39,969 bases of DNA. It comes from Chara braunii. Its lineage: Eukaryota > Streptophyta > Charophyceae > Charales > Characeae. Below are positions 10,452-19,899 of this stretch, in pieces. The notes beneath the pieces are model-generated. The model searched no databases and was not told where the DNA came from. It saw only the letters and a program-made list of their open reading frames with translations. The translations under genes and the position numbers were made by a program. The stretch is taken from the NCBI GenBank assembly GCA_003427395.1, contig BFEA01000496.1, positions 1,133,125-1,173,093 of the forward strand, written 5' to 3'. Positions within the stretch are counted from its first letter, which is position 1, and the number at the start of each line of letters is the position of its first letter.

Positions 10452-10758
10452 TGAAGCGGACATCTAGTTGGCCTGTGAGACCAGCCCCTTGGCCTGTTCT
10501 CACAGGCCTGTGTTGTATTCGGGGTAGTCCAGTCCAGGCCGGTACCTCTGTCGGTACCAGCCAGTCCAGTCCAATCCAGTCAGTCCGCTGAAGTATTCCC
10601 CAGCCAAAGTCTGTATTTCGATCATTCTGCATTCGCACATTTTGGAGTATGTGCATTGGAGTCCGTGTGGGAGCTGCGCTGTGCCATCTTGCTCCACCCT
10701 CATCCTCCATCTCCATCTCTATCCCAGGCGGAGCACCTCACCCGGTGGGTCCGCCACA
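10452..10758 (+). repeat. Right (3') LTR
   Basis: It begins TGAAGCGGAC and ends CCGCCACA, and aligns with the left LTR over 307 bp. It has one fewer GTCCA unit. The target duplication TATAT follows directly at 10759-10763. Confidence 0.93.
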
Positions 10759-10763
10759 TATAT
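10759..10763. repeat. Target-site duplication TATAT, right copy
   Basis: Identical to the five bases before the left LTR (1054-1058). Confidence 0.85.
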
Positions 10764-10807
10764 ATAGGGGGTTGGGGGGCCCGGGGGGCATTACTCATCA
10801 CTCCTGA

Positions 10808-10866
10808 ACACACACACACACACACACCCCACACACACCACACACCCCACAGACCACATACACACA
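10808..10866. repeat. CA-rich microsatellite
   Basis: Imperfect (CA)n with CCCCACA interruptions follows a G-rich stretch (GGGGGTTGGGGGGCCCGGGGG) just after the retrotransposon. Confidence 0.8.
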
Positions 10867-10984
10867 AGGACGCGTTCAGCCGCCCCCTAACTTGCGCTCG
10901 GCCGAACATGTTTGGTTCCTGCTCAGCCGAGCGTTCGAACGTGTTCGACTGCTCGGTGGGGCGCCGAACATCTTCAGCGTGCTA

Positions 10985-11310
10985 CGCAGGCCCAGGTTGT
11001 TGTGGAAGCCGGACCCCAGACACACGGGGTTACTGCCACAACTATTGGTTGTCCTGACACTCCCTTATGCTCCGAAAGACCACCTCCCTACCCATCCTCT
11101 AGGCAATTCTCCTAGCGCACCTGCCCCTACTATCCTACCTCAGTATTGAGTACTCAGGACTATCACTATGCTATTTCAGAGGTCGACTTTTTTCGCCGAC
11201 TTGGACCAGACAGTAGTTCTAGGCACCGGGGCTAAGCAGGCCAAGCGCGAAGCTTTGAAAGCCCCACCCGGCCCCAGTTGAGGCACAGTCAAGCAAGCCA
11301 CATGACTTGG
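10985..11310 (-). repeat. Dispersed repeat family D, copy 1
   Basis: Starts CCCAGGTTGTTGTGGAAGCC and contains the block CCCATCCTC...CTCCTAGCGCACC...CTACTATCCTACCTCAGT (11092-11146), then AGGCACCGGGGCTA and CCCCAGTTGAGGCACAG. The same ordered blocks recur at 11627-12240, 14205-14800 and 24105-24340, with a partial set at 15360-15540. Minus-strand orientation is inferred from the copy at 14187, where a T run precedes the family's start, so on the minus strand it would be a poly(A) tail. No coding is seen. Confidence 0.65.
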
Positions 11311-11444
11311 GTACATCGGTCGCCAGGCTCAAGCATTATGTTTACTTCACCTACCAACCCCCATTCTGGCATGTTATTTCTCCTTTTCTGTACAGGTGAC
11401 AGATACACAGGGGTCCTCTGAATAGCCTTTGTAGTAGTGATAGG

Positions 11445-11600
11445 TGTTTTTTTTTTTTTTTACACCAATCCCCCAGCTAGGAGCGGTGACAAAGCACCCC
11501 CTCCTAGTGAGCATCCTGGTTGGTCCACTCTATTGGTGGAGAGCAGCACCTGCCGGAAAGTGGTCCAGCGTCCCAGTATACATCAAAAGTCTGAAGACTG
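11445..11600 (-). mobile_element. Short poly(A)-tailed retroposon (family B), copy 1
   Basis: Read on the minus strand it goes GGGACGCTGGACC, then GGCAGGTGCTGCTCTCCACCAATAG, then a stem-loop (CTAGGAG...CTCCTAG) and an A run (the T run at 11447-11461 on the plus strand). Copies share this order at 25699-25860 (minus) and 37680-37858 (plus), with a tail-only match at 18797-18870. The upstream boundary is not defined. No protein is encoded. Confidence 0.6.
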
Positions 11601-11626
11601 TGAACATACAGTTTCCGTCAGATTCC

Positions 11627-12240
11627 CAGGTTGTTGTAGAGGCCAGATTCCCACCTATAGCAGGCACTGTCACAGGAGCACCGGAACCGATAAGCTTCCC
11701 TAGGGACCGGGCCCTGGTACTATTCCGAGCATGCTGGAACCGACGACTACCAGGGGAGGTTGTGATATCCTGGTGACGGTATACCAGGGGAGGTTGTGAT
11801 ATCCTGGTGACGGCATTTCATTACACCTATCCCTCGTCAGGCCCCCCATCCAAGACTTCAAGGCTCCCATCTGTTCACATTCCAGCCCCGCCGATACCAG
11901 TAAGCTTCCCAGGGGACCATCCCAGGTACTATTCCGACTCGATCAGCAAATGGGCACACTGGCCTGCGACGGAGGAACTGCCACCCTACCCATCCTCACG
12001 TCGATTCTCCTAGTGTATCCCCTACAACTACTATCCTACCTCAATGACCAGCACTCAGGACAATCACCCTCAGGATGATATCGACCGAACAGTAGTTACA
12101 GGCACCAGACTAGAGAGTAACCCCACCCAGTCCCAGTGGAAGAGCAGTCGTGCAAGCCTTGTTACCCGAGGACTTCGGCCGCCAGGCACCCTCAATATCT
12201 CTACGAGTCCTACCGACGAACCAAGTCCCAAGTAGGTGTT
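11627..12240 (-). repeat. Dispersed repeat family D, copy 2
   Basis: Begins CCCAGGTTGTTGTAGAGGCC. It contains CCCATCCTCACGTCGATTC...ACTACTATCCTACCTCAATG (11988-12045), AGGCACCAGACTAG and a GTGCAAGCCTTGTTACCCGAGGA block that is also seen at 14560-14585. A 34-bp tandem duplication lies inside at 11748-11813. Confidence 0.65.
11748..11813. repeat. 34-bp tandem duplication
   Basis: TACCAGGGGAGGTTGTGATA and the following TCCTGGTGACGG occur twice in tandem, starting at 11748 and 11782, without mismatches over the shared part. Confidence 0.9.
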
Positions 12241-12510
12241 ACATATGAGCTATTGTGAACCCCGCGTGGCCCATAACCTAACCCATGAGAACCACTGCCA
12301 AGGATCGGTCTCCCCCGCCCTCTACAGCACTCGACAGTATGACTGTAAGTGGAAATGAGATGCCCGAAGCCAGTTATTTTTTATGTATGCCGCAGGCAGC
12401 ATATGGTATTATCGAGTGACCATGTAATCATGTGAAGTGGATGTACGTATGTGCGGGAAACACAGATCCAGACTTGATACCACGACCTATTGTGTGTGAT
12501 TGTTTTTTTT
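12241..12510. other. Unassigned repeat-like sequence
   Basis: It contains CCCATAACCTAACCCATGAG, which resembles AAGGTCTAACCCATGAG at 15599-15616, so this is probably the distal part of repeat family D. No gene or RNA is recognised. Confidence 0.4.
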
Positions 12511-12772
12511 CTAGGCTACCAGAGTGGCCCGGGTGCACTTGCCCGGCCAGGCCAAAAAGAAATGAAAAAATAAAAGTTATTTTTTATTTAAATTTTTATT
12601 TTAGAATTGGTAAAGAATTTCGATGTGACCCTGAGGCAAACGTTGTTCAGTTTATTTTTCTGCATAACATAGTTTTTTAACTTTTTATGGATTTTATGGA
12701 TTTTTTTTTTTGGCTGGGACCTTCCCTGCCCGGGAAAGTAGGGTGACCCGGGCGGCCTGACTGGTAGTCTAG
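12511..12772. mobile_element. Small foldback element with CTAG ends
   Basis: The left end CTAGGCTACCAG (12511) is mirrored by CTGGTAGTCTAG at the right end (12761-12772). Further in, GGCCCGGGTGCA and TGACCCGGGCGGCC, and CGGCCAGGCCAAAAA and TTTTTGGCTGGG, are also inverted. The middle (about 12560-12700) is extremely AT-rich. T runs border both ends. It looks like a non-autonomous inverted-repeat element; no transposase and no clear target duplication are seen. Confidence 0.55.
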
Positions 12773-13107
12773 TTTTTTTTTTTTTTTTGGGTGATAGACT
12801 ACTGAATGTACTAAGCAATATTACGGGCCGGAGAGATCAACAGTGAGACCATTACCCAACATCTTCAAGAGCCTACGAAGGCAGAATCCAGCATACAACA
12901 GCCGGGACTGAGTCCCAAGACCGTTACAGGCAGGGTCTGTATTCATAACCGTGCAACGGCCAGAGGACAGTGTGTACAGCCGTGTGTTGGACAACGCCCG
13001 CCGCCGGCAGAAATGCGCAAGGCTGTAATTGAGTTTTGAACCCACAACCTTATACCACAATGCGCAATTCCAACCGGTGCTCTACCCACTGAACTAATCG
13101 GCTGCAC
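12773..13107 (-). mobile_element. tRNA-derived SINE (family A), copy 1, with poly(A) tail
   Basis: Read on the minus strand from 13107 the head resembles a tRNA gene: A box TAGTTCAGTGGGTAGAGC (complement of 13079-13096) and B box GGGTTCAAAAC (complement of 13031-13043). A body of about 240 bp follows and ends in an 18-base A run (T run at 12773-12789 on the plus strand). These boxes are the internal RNA polymerase III promoter of tRNA-derived SINEs. The body matches 15060-15355: both carry an ordered GCGCATTG, GTTGTATG and GATGTTGG. It cannot be a working tRNA, since no acceptor stem closes. Confidence 0.75.
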
Positions 13108-13567
13108 AGTTTCCGTCACACTCTAGTACCCATCAGCACTGGCTTCCCGGTTTTCCTTAGCTACCAATCAACTCTGCCTGGATTGACTGAATGCAGAAAC
13201 CCTCTTTTTTTCCCAGTGATGGTGTTTTTTTTTTTTTTTTTTTTAACATACTCACGATACTCCCATCCTACCACCCCTCTTGATATATCTCCTGGCGCAC
13301 CCCCACTCCTTTTCTATCTTTTTTTTTTGAAACAAGTGCGGCAGTACCACACTTTCGAACTGTAAAGGCAAACAAAACACGAATGGGCAACGAAAAAATG
13401 GCTGTAGTTCGAAAAGGCAGAAATAACAGCAAAAGGCGGTAACATCAGGCCCCGAGTTCGAAAAGGCAGAAATACCGTATTTTGTAGGCCGTTTTTTTTG
13501 TTTTTTTTTTGTCGGCCCGACGCGCGCCGCGCCGCGGCTGGAAGGAACAAAACCAGCCCCAAGGTTG

Positions 13568-13815
13568 GGCCACGGCCGAGATGTCTTGGCCACACCCCAC
13601 ATTGGCCATGGCCGAGATGTCTCGGCCACACCCCAGATTGGCCACGGCCGAGATGTCTCGGCCACACCCCAGATTGGCCATGGCCGAGATGTCTCGGCCA
13701 CACCCCAGATTGGCCACGGCCGAGATGTCTCGGCCACACCCCAGATTGGCCACGGCCGAGATGTCTCGGCCACACCCCAGATTGGCCACAGCCGAGATAT
13801 CTCGGCCACACCCCA
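13568..13815. repeat. 36-bp hairpin minisatellite, about 7 copies
   Basis: The unit is GGCCACGGCCGAGATGTCTC followed by GGCCACACCCCAGATT, with units starting at 13568, 13604, 13640, 13676, 13712, 13748 and 13784 (last one partial). Each unit contains the palindrome GGCCGAGA-TG-TCTCGGCC. Because 36 is a multiple of three, every frame on both strands stays open, so the long open frames here are artefacts of the repeat. Confidence 0.95.
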
Positions 13816-13831
13816 TGGCCATGGCCCGACC

Positions 13832-13840
<9 letters not shown>

Positions 13841-13882
<42 letters not shown>
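13841..13882. repeat. (ATT)n microsatellite
   Basis: About 14 uninterrupted ATT units, followed by a short GTTGTTGTTG run. Confidence 0.95.
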
Positions 13883-14186
13883 TTTGTTGTTGTTGTTTTC
13901 AGCCGCGGCACGGTGCAGCGGGCGGGCGACCTACCGACCGAAAAAAAAATTAAAAAAAAATAAAAAATTCTTTCTCCTTCCAGCCGCGGCGCGGCGCAGC
14001 GAGCGGACGACCGATCGACCGGCCAAAAAAAAAAAAAAAAAAAAAAAAAAGCCTGCAAAATGCGGTATTTCTGCCTTTTCGAACTCCCTTTTGCTGTTAT
14101 TTCTGCCTTTTCGAACTACAGCCATTTTTTCGTTGCCCATTCGTGTTTTTTTTGCCCTTTCGAAACCAAAAGGTGATATAAACGTA

Positions 14187-14800
14187 CTTGCCCCTTTTTT
14201 TTTTTTCAAAGCCCAGGTTCTTGTAGAGGCCAGGTTCCAGACACACGCTGGTCGTTGCATCAGCCAGCCATTGGTTGTCCTGACAATTGTTCCATTTGTG
14301 AGACCGCCTCCCAACCCATCCTCCCATCAATTCTCCCAGCGCACCCCCTATTCCTACTATCTTACCTCACTGTTAATCACCTTGGACTATCACCCCATTA
14401 TCTCAGAGCATGACTTGGACCGAATAGCAGTTACAGGCACCAGGGCTAGGCTTGCTCTAACGGAACAAGCCGGACTGGGCCAGCTTACCCAAGGCTTAGG
14501 CGGATCATGGACAAGCCCGGAGCGGCTATTAACCTCTTCCCAGCCCTAGTTGAAGCACAGACGAGTGAGCCTTGTCACCCGGGAACTTCGAACGCCAGGC
14601 ACAAGCAGCATCCTATCAGCCCCACAATTACTACCCAGATTCCTACTGAGGCACCAGAGTTAGGCAACGGGCAAGCCCTGACTGGCCCAGCTTACCCAGG
14701 GCTAGGCGGATCACGGACAAGCCCGGAGCGGGTGTTAAACCCCTACCCAACCCTAGTTACTGACCCCTATCTGAAAGGCCCCCAAGCCCCAGAGTGAGTC
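14187..14800 (-). repeat. Dispersed repeat family D, copy 3
   Basis: A T run (14190-14205) is followed by CAAAGCCCAGGTTCTTGTAGAGGCC, then ATTGGTTGTCCTGACA (also in copy 1 at 11042) and the CCCATCCTCCC...CTACTATCTTACCTCACTG block (14314-14371). On the minus strand this would be a retroposon body ending in poly(A). It also contains a 200-bp-spaced direct repeat (14464-14551 and 14667-14758) sharing ACTGG-CCAGCTTACCCA, GCTTAGGCGGATCA and GACAAGCCCGGAGCGG. Confidence 0.65.
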
Positions 14801-15039
14801 TATGACACCCCTAAGGACTGGATACCCCTCCCTGGCACTGGAGTTACCTGTATGTGTGCCCATAGGCTACATGTACTCCCATAGGCTATGCATCTGTGCT
14901 TTGTTAATTGTATATATGTCGTCAGCTGTCATCGTGTATGTATTCGTACTGTATATGTTGTGTATAGAAATTATGATGTTCTGCGTATTTGAACCTACGT
15001 TCATCATTGTATAACAGTCATCCTCAACCACATGTACTA

Positions 15040-15355
15040 TGGTTTCAAATGGTACCAATGTACGATACGCCAGACTGGGGGGATCATCAGAATAATCTAT
15101 GGCCAACATCCTTAGGCAACCTCCCGCATAATCAAGCCCTGACATACAACAACCGTGGGCTTAACCCTTGGCCCTTGGGTGGTTCGCAGGCAGTCTGTAA
15201 TAACTTACCTGCATCAGCCCAAGGAGTTCTGTAAGTGACCATGCGTTACGTAAACGTCTCCGGTGTCTCTGCGCAGAGGTGCGGAGTTTGAACCCGCAAC
15301 CTCAGACCGCAATGCGCATTGACAACCGGTGCCCTAACCACTGAGCCACAGGCCA
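15040..15355 (-). mobile_element. tRNA-derived SINE (family A), copy 2
   Basis: On the minus strand from 15355, A box TGGCTCAGTGGTTAGGGC (complement of 15331-15348) is followed by B box GGGTTCAAACTCC (complement of 15283-15295). The body aligns with the copy ending at 13107 through GTTGTATG, a GGGCTTGATTATGCGG stretch and GATGTTGGCC. No clear poly(A) tail remains, so the left boundary is approximate. Confidence 0.7.
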
Positions 15356-15359
15356 CTTG

Positions 15360-15640
15360 CAACTCCTTTTCTATCTTACCTCATGCGAGGAACATCACTC
15401 TCGACTGGAGCAATGTGACCAGACAGCAGGCGCGGGCACTGACACTGAATGAGCTCCCCCATTCAGCCCCAGTTGAGGCACTAGCGTACAAGCCTCGTTA
15501 TACGGGTACCTCGGGAGCTACCGGGTAGGCGCGAAGTGCTCAACTAGTCCCGTGAGCAGTGAGGGCACCCATACGCAGCGTCTAATGGTCGGCTAACCAA
15601 GGTCTAACCCATGAGCCCCTCTAAGCACCAACCTAGCACA
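15360..15640. repeat. Dispersed repeat family D, partial copy
   Basis: It contains TTTTCTATCTTACCTCATG, GCCCCAGTTGAGGCACTAGC, ACAAGCCTCGTTATACGGGTAC and AAGGTCTAACCCATGAG, all of which have counterparts in copies 1-3. It abuts the head of SINE copy 2. Confidence 0.5.
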
Positions 15641-15828
15641 GCTCGGTTCATATATGGCTACTGTTGGTTGTTGAATATGCTGGTTGTTATGCGAGCTTGT
15701 GTGAGTGTATGTAGTTGCCTTCTGCTACTAATGAGCCTTGCTTATGTCTGTTTGCTAGGGAGCCACCAGTACGTCCGACAGTAGCGATCATATATGAGCT
15801 GGAACGCGCTGAACAGGCCTGACAGCTC

Positions 15829-15910
15829 TGGTCCAAATTCATTCAAGTGGCATCATTACAGCTCTATGTATCGCTGCGGCTGATGTATGGGCAAAGTACT
15901 GGTGGTTTAA
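15829..15910. mobile_element. Fragment of the TTAA/ACCACCAGTAC family
   Basis: GTCCAAATTCATTCAAGTGG ... GCTGCGGCTGATGTATGGGC ... AGTACTGGTGGT-TTAA matches 33939-34020 in the same order. The terminal TTAA is at 15907-15910. The other end of the element is not clear. Confidence 0.6.
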
Positions 15911-16271
15911 CTTGACTTTTTGTTACTCTAGTCAGCATTCTCACTTCTGATATCTCCAGCAGATGCTTTCAAAAACAGCCTTGTTCCGCTACTGACCATT
16001 TTGCTTCCCCCTTTTTCCCTGAAACATCAGTGGGATGTTCCGCTGACCTAAATCTAATTCTATTCATCTGAGTACATCACCAGTTCACTAACAGTGACAT
16101 GACATTGTGTGCACAGTACACTGTGTACCATTCAGCCAGGTGGAGTAGGGACCGGGTATCCTCAACCGGGTTTCCGCTGGTCCCGACTGCACTCAGCCTG
16201 TCTTTTTGTGTTTGTTTTTCATTAAAACAGCAGTTCGCCCAGAGCTCAGTCAGGCTCTTACTGGTTTTCCC

Positions 16272-16420
16272 TTAAACCACCAGCAGACCCGAAAAAGGAG
16301 ATTGAGTCTCTCCTCAAAAATAAGAGGCCATGGACCACCGATTCATTTTATTGACGGTCCATAGCCTCCATTTCTTTAGGAGAGGCTCAATCTGCTTTGT
16401 CAGATACACTGGTGGTTTAA
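16272..16420. mobile_element. TTAA-flanked inverted-repeat element
   Basis: Left end TTAA-ACCACCAGCAGACCC (16272) and right end CAGATACACTGGTGGT-TTAA (to 16420) form terminal inverted repeats flanked by TTAA. An interior inverted pair (GAGTCTCTCC and GGAGAGGCTC) is visible. The right half is duplicated in the following tandem repeat. Confidence 0.6.
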
Positions 16421-16523
16421 GGCCATGATGCTTCATTTTACTGACTGTCCATAACCTCCGAATTTTTAATGGAGGCTCAATCTGCCTTTTCAGATGTACT
16501 GGTGGTTTAAGGCCATGATGCTT
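16342..16523. repeat. About 90-bp tandem duplication
   Basis: Two copies (16342-16432 and 16432-16523) each run TTCATTTTAYTGAC, GTCCATA-CCTCC, GAGGCTCAATCTGC, TCAGAT, then ACTGGTGGTTTAAGGCCATG. The end of the TTAA element has therefore been duplicated in tandem together with its flank. Confidence 0.85.
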
Positions 16524-16546
16524 ATGGCCTAGGTACCAGTGGGGGT

Positions 16547-16769
16547 CTGTGTATACGCCCGTACGAACGGCGCTTACGTCCGTATGTACGGACCCCCGGG
16601 CGGTCGTACGGGCCGTACGTACGGACGTACGAGGCAGTTCGGTGGCCTTCCCGCGGGGGGGTCGGCGATCTGAGCGGGGGGGGGGGGGTCGTGCATGTCG
16701 GGGCCTACCCCCCAAAGTGAATCAAAAAAACTTTGCTGGGGGGGGTCGGCAGCTCTCTCTCACTCCGTC

Positions 16770-16815
<46 letters not shown>

Positions 16816-17076
16816 GTCATTGACAGCCGCAGCTGTCGTCCGAGGGCGGTGGACCACACACGCATGTGGGCTGTCGTGTAGGACCGCCCTCGGATATAGG
16901 GCGGCCCTGCCTTTTTTTTTTCTGTTTTAAACAGCAAAAAAAAAAAAATCCGGGCCCGCCACCCCCTCGGACTGCCGCTTTCCCACTGTCGGCCCTCCAC
17001 GCCCCCGTCCCGGCCGTCGTACGGAGGCAGTCCCTACGGCCGTACGACCGTTCGTACGGTCGTACGCACAACACAG
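16547..17076. mobile_element. CGTACG-rich inverted-repeat element with 8-9 bp direct repeat
   Basis: The left end CTGTGTATACGCCCGTACGA (16547) and the right end, whose complement reads CTGTGTTGTGCGTACGACCG, are inverted. They are flanked by a direct repeat GTGGGGGT(C) at 16539-16547 and 17077-17085. An 8-bp duplication would suggest hAT-type and 9-bp Mutator-type insertion; the ends allow either. The interior is full of CGTACG palindromes, a (CT)n run, an 11-bp perfect inverted repeat (CCGAGGGCGGT, 16840-16893) and a T9/A12 hairpin centred on CTGTTTTAAACAG (16911-16947). There is no transposase. Confidence 0.6.
16771..16813. repeat. (CT)n microsatellite
   Basis: Over 20 uninterrupted TC units lie inside the CGTACG-rich element. 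Confidence 0.97.
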
Positions 17077-17235
17077 GTGGGGGTCACGTGCTGATTGGAG
17101 CAAAGTATGAGTGAATTGCCGCGTCCTATGTGGTGGGTCCGTGTGGTGTGCATCGAGTTGGACACTACTGTAACAGCCTTGCAGGGGCGGGGTGGATATC
17201 ACGGCTGGTATGGCTGATCTTCCACTTTTGAACAC

Positions 17236-17480
17236 CGTGTCCTGGCTGTAGTGGTTAAGAGAGTTGACTCTTGAGGCCGAGGTCGCTGGTTCGAATCCAT
17301 GTTTGCATGGGGGGGGCCTTGGGCCCAGATGTGCGGATCTTTAACTACTGGGCCGGTAGTGAACACAGAAGGCCACTATGAAAAAGAAACAATTTAATTT
17401 AGGCTTGTAAGCCTTGGAAAGTAGCTTGGTCAACTTCGGCTTGTGTGAACTGGTGGCTTAAACCACGACTACCTTTCCCA
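17236..17480 (+). mobile_element. tRNA-derived SINE-like element, plus strand
   Basis: A box TGGCTGTAGTGGTTAAG (17243-17259) and B box GGTTCGAATCC (17288-17298) have tRNA-like spacing. No acceptor stem closes, so this is not a functional tRNA gene. The downstream body includes paired-looking AGGCTTGTAAGCCTT and ends near the CTTAAACCACGAC boundary of a TTAA-family terminus at 17458. The 3' limit is uncertain. Confidence 0.6.
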
Positions 17481-17484
17481 GGCA

Positions 17485-18350
<866 letters not shown>

Positions 18351-18796
18351 ACAACATGTGTCTTTTGACTCTTTTCTTTTCATGTATGTCAGTTTTTTTT
18401 TTGTTTTTTTTTTTTAAAACCGGGCCCAGTGCCCAGGGCTGATATTACCAATAATAAGATTGAGGCCGGGGTCCTCACAGTCTGCCCGGAATAAACTTAC
18501 GGAAACCGCTAGTTATGACCATGATGATACTAATGACGCTGATTAATGATGCTAATTAGAATGATGATTCAAAAATATGAAAAATTAAAGAAAAATATGC
18601 TATATCAGCTATTTTGGCCTCCTAATCCTAGAACAACTCCCAGCCCTCCCTATACCAGGACACTGTACCTCAAAGACAAAACCACCAAACTAATTGTCAA
18701 NCATAGCTGATCTCTTCTCGCTTCATTGCAGCCCCCCCCGGTTCACCACTAGACTGCCTTCCACCCTCAGCAAACCCCAGATCTTTAACGTCGTTC

Positions 18797-18870
18797 AATG
18801 TTGATTTTTTTTATTTTTTTTTAACTGGACTGAAAGTACTAGGAGGGGTGATAAGAGCATCCTCTTGATG
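18797..18870 (-). repeat. Tail fragment of poly(A) retroposon family B
   Basis: On the minus strand it reads GGATGCTCTTATCACCCCTC, CTAGTACTTTCAGTCC, then an A-rich end (T run at 18806-18821 on the plus strand). GATGCTC, CTCTTATCA and CTCCTAG are shared with the 3' ends of copies at 11445 and 25699. Confidence 0.45.
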
Positions 18871-19129
18871 ACTTTTGAGTTCCAGAAAACTTTAGTATTA
18901 CCCGTTATGATACCTTTGATCCGTTCAGGTTTGTGAGAATCCGCCCCTCAGGTTTGGGTGAACTTGAAGGATGAAGTACTGGAGCAAGCGACAGTAAGGT
19001 ATTCCATGCACACTTAGTCTGACATAGTATTAGAAATAGAAAAGCAGAGGTGGCTTAGTAGTAGTTCATGCTCAACATGGTGCCATCACTCCATGTGGCG
19101 AGAGTCCTGGTGATGGATTTTGTGGGGAA

Positions 19130-19500
19130 GAGGTGGTTTAATCCACCAGACTGAGTATGTTTCCCAGCCATTTTTCCCAGAGATGTGGTGTGCATGCTGA
19201 CGTGACTCTCAGGAAGTACCACCATGTCATGCCGTGGCACATCCATCCAGGCAAAACGGGGCACATCAGAGTCCCGTTCTGCCTGAACGGATGTCCAGTG
19301 AAACGGCTCTATGGCTTCAGGGGGTCCATGGGGATATGCAACCAAGGCAAATTCCACTGCAACGGGGAGAGGAACGTAAAACACACCGGTCCCCTGTGTG
19401 CCAAGCTCTGCTGGTAAGGAGTGCAAGAGCGCACACAACCGTAGATTCGGCACTGAATCACTGTCGGGGTTGAACGTGGCGAACATGAATTGATCGATTT
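19130..19500. other. TTAA-family terminus and unassigned sequence
   Basis: GAGGTGGT-TTAA-TCCACCAGAC at 19131-19150 is a head-to-head pair of the ACCACCAG termini around one TTAA. CCCAGCCATTTT-like sequence after it also occurs near 28520. No gene is recognised here. Confidence 0.4.
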
Positions 19501-19562
19501 TCTTTTCTTCTTCTTATAACGACCACGTCGACCAGGTTGTTGTAGAGGTCCATCACTTGTGT

Positions 19563-19591
19563 TTTGTGTATTAAAAAAAAAAAAAAAAAAA
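19563..19591. repeat. Poly(A) run after a family-D-like terminus
   Basis: A CCAGGTTGTTGTAGAGGTCC segment (19531-19550) precedes this A run. A second GGTTTTTGTAGAGGTAGGATTCGGACC follows at 19640. They look like ends of degraded family D copies. Confidence 0.45.
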
Positions 19592-19780
19592 AGTTCGCAT
19601 TTTGTTAGATTCGGTGAACGCTTTGTTTTAACTCGGAAAAGGTTTTTGTAGAGGTAGGATTCGGACCTGGAAGATCCCTGCCAGTTGGTTAGTCAGATGG
19701 TTTGCCATCCCCTGGCCTCACTCTACGGAGTACTACCATCCTATCTCAAGCCGTTGCCTACCTACGCCTGCCTGCCGGTG

Positions 19781-19882
19781 GGCCCTACTGGGCGTAGTTC
19801 ACCTAGGCCTACCTGCTGGAGGGCCCTACTGGGCGTAGTTCACCTAGGCCTACCTGCTGGTGGGCCCTACTGGGCTTAGTTC
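19781..19882. repeat. 41-bp tandem repeat, about 2.5 copies
   Basis: Units start at 19781, 19822 and 19863 and read GGCCCTACTGGGCGTAGTTC then ACCTAGGCCTACCTGCTGG. A degraded earlier unit may precede 19781. Confidence 0.93.
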
Positions 19883-19899
19883 TACAACTGCCTGGCCTC

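Larger units (their letters stand above)
1059..10758 (+). mobile_element. Ty3/gypsy chromovirus LTR retrotransposon, complete in structure but inactive
   Basis: The element is bounded by two directly repeated LTRs starting TG and ending CA, flanked by a 5-bp duplication TATAT (1054-1058 and 10759-10763). A tRNA primer site TGGTATCAGAGC follows the left LTR one base downstream. Inside, in the order typical of Ty3/gypsy, are gag with a zinc knuckle, aspartic protease, reverse transcriptase, RNase H, integrase and a C-terminal chromodomain, which places it among chromoviruses. It copies itself through an RNA intermediate in this family, but this copy cannot: it carries in-frame stops at 4061, 5075, 5835, 6946, 7351, 8302 and 8413, a frameshift near 6814 and an internal deletion near 6665. 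The 9.7-kb length is long for a chromovirus, mainly because of a 1.8-kb leader and 1.1-kb 3' region. Confidence 0.95.
13325..14195. mobile_element. Large foldback element enclosing a hairpin minisatellite
   Basis: Bases 13376-13436 and 14087-14147 form a perfect 61-bp inverted repeat. A second inverted block (13454-13490 with 14051-14086) pairs with two mismatches. Outer parts also pair weakly (GAAACAAGTGCGG on the left, ACTTGCCCC on the right). The centre holds GCGCGCCGCGCCGCGGC/GCCGCGGCGCGGCGC arms, the 36-bp minisatellite and an (ATT)n run. The motif GTTCGAAAAGGCAGAAATA occurs twice per arm. No transposase is present. The related motif GAGTTCGAAAAGGGCAACAAA occurs at 34787-34845, suggesting a family. 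Confidence 0.7.

Noticed and set aside
10887-10975. CGCTCGGC/GCCGAGCG inverted pair and neighbouring GTTCGAAC palindromes
   Set aside because: Short arms and no flanking duplication; too weak to call an element.
13568-13815. CRISPR-like array
   Set aside because: The 36-bp period is in the CRISPR range, but units are contiguous with no unique spacers and the setting is eukaryotic.
13498-14058. Long open reading frames on both strands across the minisatellite
   Set aside because: They arise because the 36-bp unit is a multiple of three and has no stops; the peptides are 12-residue repeats flanked by translated poly(A) or (ATT)n. Not coding.
17237-17310. Possible functional tRNA gene
   Set aside because: A and B boxes are good but the acceptor stem does not pair, so a SINE head is more likely. 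The same holds for the tRNA-like segments at 13031-13107, 15283-15355 and 36071-36130.
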